9,135 nucleotides of DNA, taken from assembly GCA_014379785.1 (NCBI GenBank), contig JACMLD010000375.1, positions 1 to 9,135 on the forward strand, read 5' to 3'. A program made the position numbers and the translations under genes. This document shows positions 5,458-9,135 of this stretch, piece after piece. The notes under the pieces were generated by a model that did not search any database, was not told the origin of the DNA, and saw only the letters and a list, made by a program, of their open reading frames with translations. Each line of letters begins with the position of its first letter. Within the stretch, counting starts at the first letter, position 1. The DNA comes from Chitinophagaceae bacterium (GTDB lineage: Bacteria; Bacteroidota; Bacteroidia; Chitinophagales; Chitinophagaceae).

Positions 5458-6680
5458 AAAAATTTACCTGCTCTGTCTTTCTACTCATATCCTGTTTTTG
5501 CGGCAGCGCGCAGATTGATCCTGTTCTTTTGAGGGATCCTTCAAGAGATACAAACTCACTGCAGCTCAACATGGATGCTGTTTATAGCCGGCCATTCAAC
5601 AAAGTCGGAAAACTACCCGTGGCCGTTGGCGGTTACGTGGAGGCAAACTACCAATACCTCGGACAGGACGGCATTACAGAAGGTCATCAGTTTCAAATGC
5701 GCCGCCTCACGCTTTTCGTATCATCCGCCATCGGAAAAAGAATAAAATTTCTTTCGGAAATCGAATTTGAAGACGGCACCAAAGAAATAAACATCGAGTT
5801 CGCATCGGTCGATTTCGAATTTTCGCCATTGCTGAATCTGCGGGGTGGGGTAGTGATGAATCCGATCGGCGCCTTTAACCAGAACCACGACGGACCAAAA
5901 TGGGAGTTTGTTGACAGACCTATCTCTGCCACCCAGATGCTACCCGCAACCTGGAGTAATGTCGGGTTTGGTTTGTTTGGAAAAAAATACAACAAGGGTT
6001 GGGTCTATGGGTATGAATTGTACCTGACAAATGGATTTGACGAAAGCATCATTTCAAATTCGGAAAACAAAACCTTCCTGCCTGCGGCAAAAAAGAACGC
6101 AGATCGTTTTGAAGAAAGCTTTAATGGAAGTCCGCTGCTTACCGCCAAGGTTGCTTTGAAAAACAACAAAATAGGAGAGATTGGACTTTCGTACATGGGC
6201 GGCGTTTATAATAAATTTGAAGACGACGGTTTTAAACTCGATAAAAAACGACGTGTGAATGTTTTTGCGGTCGACTTCAATTCAACCATTGGTGCGGCAA
6301 AAACATTTGTGAATGGCGAGTGGGCCTGGATTGGCATAGACATTCCCGACACCTATACAGAACAGTTTGGAAGAAAACAGCAGGGCGGATTTTTAGATAT
6401 CGTGCAGCCGGTGTTGAAACGCACCATGTTTGGATTTGAAAATGCTGTGCTGAATGCCGCGGTAAGACTGGAATACGTTGACTGGAATAAAGGCAGGTTT
6501 CAATCCACCGGAGGAAATATTTCTGAAGAAATCGTATCTGTTGTCCCGGCCATCAGCTGGCGGCCAAACCCCCAGACCGTGCTGAGATTAAACTATCGCT
6601 ACAACTGGCAAACCGATCTGCTCGGCAACCCGCCATCAAAGCTGGCAGGGATACAGATCGGGTTTTCAACATACTTTTAG
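5454..6680 (+). CDS. Outer-membrane porin, phosphate-selective porin O/P-like
   Basis: Predicted outer-membrane beta-barrel channel of 408 aa. Residues 1-19 form a signal peptide (MKKFTC, hydrophobic core, GSA|Q). The mature part has alternating amphipathic strands throughout. Its start (VAVGGYVEANYQYL, then FQMRRLTLFVSSAIGKRIKFLSE) resembles the opening strands of the OprP/OprO porin family, and it ends in Phe (GFSTYF), the C-terminal aromatic signature for barrel assembly. Its ATG overlaps the Rieske stop as ATGA, so translation is coupled and the protein probably works with the two upstream redox lipoproteins. It might supply a metal ion, phosphate or another small anion, or house the cytochrome in the outer membrane. 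The family assignment is moderately sure, the substrate unknown. A palindromic repeat begins right at its stop codon. Confidence 0.8.
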   Translation: MKKFTCSVFLLISCFCGSAQIDPVLLRDPSRDTNSLQLNMDAVYSRPFNKVGKLPVAVGGYVEANYQYLGQDGITEGHQFQMRRLTLFVSSAIGKRIKFLSEIEFEDGTKEINIEFASVDFEFSPLLNLRGGVVMNPIGAFNQNHDGPKWEFVDRPISATQMLPATWSNVGFGLFGKKYNKGWVYGYELYLTNGFDESIISNSENKTFLPAAKKNADRFEESFNGSPLLTAKVALKNNKIGEIGLSYMGGVYNKFEDDGFKLDKKRRVNVFAVDFNSTIGAAKTFVNGEWAWIGIDIPDTYTEQFGRKQQGGFLDIVQPVLKRTMFGFENAVLNAAVRLEYVDWNKGRFQSTGGNISEEIVSVVPAISWRPNPQTVLRLNYRYNWQTDLLGNPPSKLAGIQIGFSTYF

Positions 6681-6782
6681 GTCATTTCGACCGAGCGCAG
6701 CGAGTGGAGAAATCCCCAGCTATTAATAGCGATGACTCAACTCCGGCCGGTCGGGGATGCCTCGGCTTCGCTCGGCATGACC
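6680..6782. repeat. REP-like palindromic intergenic repeat between convergent genes
   Basis: The outer ends are exact inverted copies: GGTCAT at 6680-6685 against ATGACC at 6777-6782. The inner boundaries are likewise inverted: ATCCCC at 6712-6717 against GGGGAT at 6753-6758. Within the arms CCGAGCGCAGCGAG (6691-6704) pairs imperfectly with the complement of the CTCGGCTTCGCTCGG stretch (6761-6775). The AT-rich centre (about 6718-6740) holds TATTAATAG. Elements beginning GTCATTTCGACCGA and containing GGAGAAATC are, from my recollection, frequent between Bacteroidetes genes, often convergent ones. It fills the whole gap and may act as a bidirectional terminator or mRNA 3'-end stabiliser. Confidence 0.75.
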
Positions 6783-6784
6783 GC

Positions 6785-7528
6785 CTACAACATCACCCAC
6801 CAGACATTCCGCTGACCCTGCTTTCCCCAATCTTTGAGTGACTTCTTAAGCATGGATTGCAAACCATCCGCGGTGATCTTCTTTCCCTTGGTTGGTGCGT
6901 TGAATTCGTTCGGAGGAGAATCTACCAAATCTACTTTGGTAGCAAACCATGTAGTATACAGCCTTGGTATGGCAAGTCCAAGTATCATTCCCGGCAAACC
7001 TGAAAAAGATTCAGGACCGCCATTCACCAGAATTTCCTCGGTATAAAAAGCGACTACATAAACGGAATCACAAATCCTTCCAACAGCTTTTTTGCACTCA
7101 AACCCAGCTATCACCCTTGTCTCGGCCTCCAGCTTCCATTCCATCTTCCGGATACTGTCCTGCACCAGGTAAGAATCTTCATACACTTTCTTCATGCTCT
7201 GCTGCAACTGTTTGTCAAGATCGGTGACTATGATATTTTCTTTAGAGGGTCCAATCACCCAGGAATCTGTTTTCGTATCCATTTCACCCACCTGCCTGTA
7301 GGATGTTTTGGTTCCCTCAAAACTCAGGCGAAATACACTGTTGTGAAATTTGGGAACCTTAGAAATATATTCCTTGAACCACTCGTCGCCGTCTTCATTT
7401 TCAAACTGACGATGTACGTTTATTTTCCGCTCGTATTCAATTCTTCCTTTTGAAAGAAACTGCTGCTGCGCCAGCAGCGGACCGGAAAACATCAATAAAA
7501 AAGCGCAAATAATATAATTGATTTTCAT
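6785..7528 (-). CDS. GLPGLI family secreted protein
   Basis: Exported protein of unknown function, 247 aa. A signal peptide covers residues 1-20 (MKINYII, hydrophobic core, LLA|QQQ). The family features appear in order: GRIEYERK near the mature start (28-35), WKLEAETRVIAGFECKKAVG (131-150), AFYTEEI (160-166), and the eponymous GP-x-S-F-S-GLPGM-I-L block (171-183; GLPGM at 177-181, near 7000-6986). The variant here has Met in place of the final Leu. Cys at 145 and 153 are the only mature cysteines I see and may pair. The gene starts 5 nt after the stop of the upstream beta-barrel gene, so the two form one unit; this pairing is common in Bacteroidetes. A role in the periplasm helping the barrel partner is inference only. 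Confidence 0.9.
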   Translation of the reverse strand: MKINYIICAFLLMFSGPLLAQQQFLSKGRIEYERKINVHRQFENEDGDEWFKEYISKVPKFHNSVFRLSFEGTKTSYRQVGEMDTKTDSWVIGPSKENIIVTDLDKQLQQSMKKVYEDSYLVQDSIRKMEWKLEAETRVIAGFECKKAVGRICDSVYVVAFYTEEILVNGGPESFSGLPGMILGLAIPRLYTTWFATKVDLVDSPPNEFNAPTKGKKITADGLQSMLKKSLKDWGKQGQRNVWWVML

Positions 7529-7533
7529 AAAAT

Positions 7534-9135
7534 TTATTTTGGGATACTTCCTGCTGCATTGTGATTAAAACTCCAGGTAAAAGAGAGCAGCCAGTAACGT
7601 TGCACCGTATTATACCTGTTCTCAGAAATGAAATTGCTGTTGGCATTTCTCTCCAGTCCGATATTCTGATTGAGCATATCAAAAATGCTGAATCTTACCT
7701 CGCCAGCGTTCCCCTTCATAAACTTCTTCGCCAGATAGCTGTTCAACTTAACCGAATTCACATTTCTGTCGAACAAAGCCGTTTTTTCCCTGAGATTGAT
7801 TTCTGCTTCACTGTTCAATTCCAGTTTCCATGGCAGGTAAAAAGTAAACCCGCCTTCACTCTGGCTCGACCAGTAGTTCGTTTTGATATCCTTTCTCAAA
7901 GAAGATTTGCTCCAGTTATAACTAATCCCGGGTCTCACATAAATTTCATATTTGTTTTCTTTGTTTTTCGAAAAACTGACGGATACATTTCCTGAAGTGT
8001 TGTCGTTCACGTTTTCAAGACCGTTTACAAAATTTTTATACTTACTCACATTCATTCCCACATTCAGTCCGAGATTCAAATTCCATTTTTTAATCTGGGC
8101 CCAATATCCGCCCCAGAGACCGCCATTGTAATTGCCGGAAACATTCACAAACCTGCTTATTCTGGCGCCCACAGAGTCAACCACTGTGCTATTACTGATG
8201 GCATTCTGCGTGAAACTGAAGTTGGTACTGAGGTAGAGGTTCCGACTGGTCAATACCTTATAGTCATTAAAATTCATACTGAAACTGTGCCGGAACTCCT
8301 GCTTCAAATCCTTGTTGCCTTCCTGAATATTCAGTGGATCAGAATTCTCCCTGATAGGTTGTATTTGTTCCAGTGTTGGCTGGCGCGTATTGCCGTTATA
8401 GTTCAGCGAAATCCTTCTCTGCGGTCCAAAATTATACCGGATGCTCGCCTTTGGAAACAAATTGACGTATGAATACTTATAAGTAGAATCCTTTCTCAGA
8501 TCAGTTTGTTTGAAATCTGAAAACCCGACATTACCTCCGGCAGAAAAAACGGCCTTCTTCCCATTTATTTTGATACTCGCGCCTGCACTGTTTGTATTGA
8601 AGCGAAACTTGTAATCGTTGCTGAACACACTGTCTCTCACTTCATATTTCCCATTTGTCCCTTTATTAAAAGAATTTCTGAAAGCCTCGTTATTACTCAG
8701 CCTGTAAGAATAGTTAAGTTCCAGGAATATTTTTTTCGACAATGGTTCTGTATATGCAAATTTTGTCACCAGTGCCGTACCGCTCAGGCTATTCTGTTTT
8801 TGCTGGTCGACCGAATCTCTCCGGAAAACGGCACCCGACGCATTATAAAATTCATTTTCTGACCGCAAAAATCCATCGGTCTTATTTTCCATATAGGACG
8901 GATCGAAATTGAAAGAGATTGTGCGGCCGACTTTTTTAAAGCGTTTTCTCAACAGGATGGTGGAACTGAAATTCTGTTTGATACCCTCCGAATTCAATAA
9001 CCGCTCACTACCATTAACGGGCCGGCCCTCTTCGGTCAGCGATTCGGCCAGATAGAATGTGCTGCTTTTTGCCTCAGTACGCGAACCATTGATACTGATC
9101 TTTATACTTGTAAAAGAATCAATTTTAAAATCATA
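7534..9135 (-). CDS. TonB-receptor-like outer-membrane beta-barrel protein, N-terminus outside window
   Basis: C-terminal 533 residues of a large outer-membrane barrel protein. The minus-strand frame is open to the window edge; upstream of the TTG at 8997 it reads ...STFYLAESLTEEGRPVNGSE, so the true start lies outside. The visible part is long alternating beta-strands with Asn/Ser/Tyr-rich loops: LSKKIFLELNYSYRLSNNEA, RISLNYNGNTRQPTLEQIQPI and DPLNIQEGNKDLKQEFRHSFSMNF. The PTLEQIQPIRENSDPLNIQEGNxxL block is characteristic of the beta-barrel domain of TonB-dependent-receptor-like proteins in Bacteroidetes (outer membrane protein beta-barrel family). The missing N-terminus would be expected to hold a signal peptide, a carboxypeptidase-regulatory-like domain and a plug. 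The protein ends NHNAAGSIPK, after a last strand LLSFTWSF, not in a terminal aromatic. The GLPGLI gene follows after 5 nt. Substrate is unknown. Confidence 0.88.
   Translation of the reverse strand, partial: YDFKIDSFTSIKISINGSRTEAKSSTFYLAESLTEEGRPVNGSERLLNSEGIKQNFSSTILLRKRFKKVGRTISFNFDPSYMENKTDGFLRSENEFYNASGAVFRRDSVDQQKQNSLSGTALVTKFAYTEPLSKKIFLELNYSYRLSNNEAFRNSFNKGTNGKYEVRDSVFSNDYKFRFNTNSAGASIKINGKKAVFSAGGNVGFSDFKQTDLRKDSTYKYSYVNLFPKASIRYNFGPQRRISLNYNGNTRQPTLEQIQPIRENSDPLNIQEGNKDLKQEFRHSFSMNFNDYKVLTSRNLYLSTNFSFTQNAISNSTVVDSVGARISRFVNVSGNYNGGLWGGYWAQIKKWNLNLGLNVGMNVSKYKNFVNGLENVNDNTSGNVSVSFSKNKENKYEIYVRPGISYNWSKSSLRKDIKTNYWSSQSEGGFTFYLPWKLELNSEAEINLREKTALFDRNVNSVKLNSYLAKKFMKGNAGEVRFSIFDMLNQNIGLERNANSNFISENRYNTVQRYWLLSFTWSFNHNAAGSIPK

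Noticed and set aside
7561..7995. 144-aa open frame antisense to the beta-barrel gene
   Set aside because: It is antisense to clear barrel-coding sequence and resembles no family; such long antisense frames are expected by chance.
8995..8997. TTG start of the beta-barrel gene
   Set aside because: The frame stays open to the window edge with continuing barrel-like sequence, so this is an internal Leu codon of a truncated gene.

Overview
The window reads as chromosomal DNA of a Bacteroidetes/Bacteroidota bacterium, probably from the Chitinophagaceae/Sphingobacteriia side. This rests on several points: promoter-like TAnnTTTG elements with no Shine-Dalgarno sequences, a GLPGLI-family protein paired with a large outer-membrane beta-barrel protein, lipoprotein signal peptides, a Bacteroidetes-type DtxR/MntR regulator with a FeoA-like tail, and a SusA-like neopullulanase next to a sugar MFS transporter. 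No tRNA, rRNA, CRISPR array, transposase or phage gene was seen. No stretch over about 105 bp lacks a gene.

Region 1 (1-3039, + strand) is the end of a maltose/maltodextrin utilisation locus. It holds the C-terminal two thirds of an SLC45/GPH-like MFS sugar permease carrying an unusual ~83-residue loop insertion, and 9 nt later an exported GH13 neopullulanase/cyclomaltodextrinase with all catalytic residues intact. The likely roles are cutting of alpha-glucans in the periplasm and import of the products.

Region 2 (3029-6680) is the most interesting part. A metal-dependent DtxR/MntR-type repressor on the minus strand is divergent from a three-gene, tightly coupled operon: a lipoprotein di-heme c-type oxidoreductase (DHOR/COG3488 type), a Rieske [2Fe-2S] lipoprotein starting 1 nt after its stop, and an OprP/OprO-like outer-membrane porin overlapping by ATGA. 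The 103-bp divergent intergenic region carries two exact inverted copies of the half-site TTAGGCAAAT. One overlaps the -7 box of the operon promoter and the other lies near the expected -33 area of the regulator promoter. The simplest reading is a metal-responsive envelope redox module (two lipoproteins plus a porin) whose substrate cannot be told from sequence.

Region 3 (6680-6782) is a palindromic intergenic repeat of the REP-like kind between convergent genes.

Region 4 (6785-9135, - strand) is a GLPGLI-family secreted protein preceded by the C-terminal part of a TonB-receptor-like outer-membrane beta-barrel protein that runs off the window edge. This two-gene arrangement is common in Bacteroidetes and has no known function.
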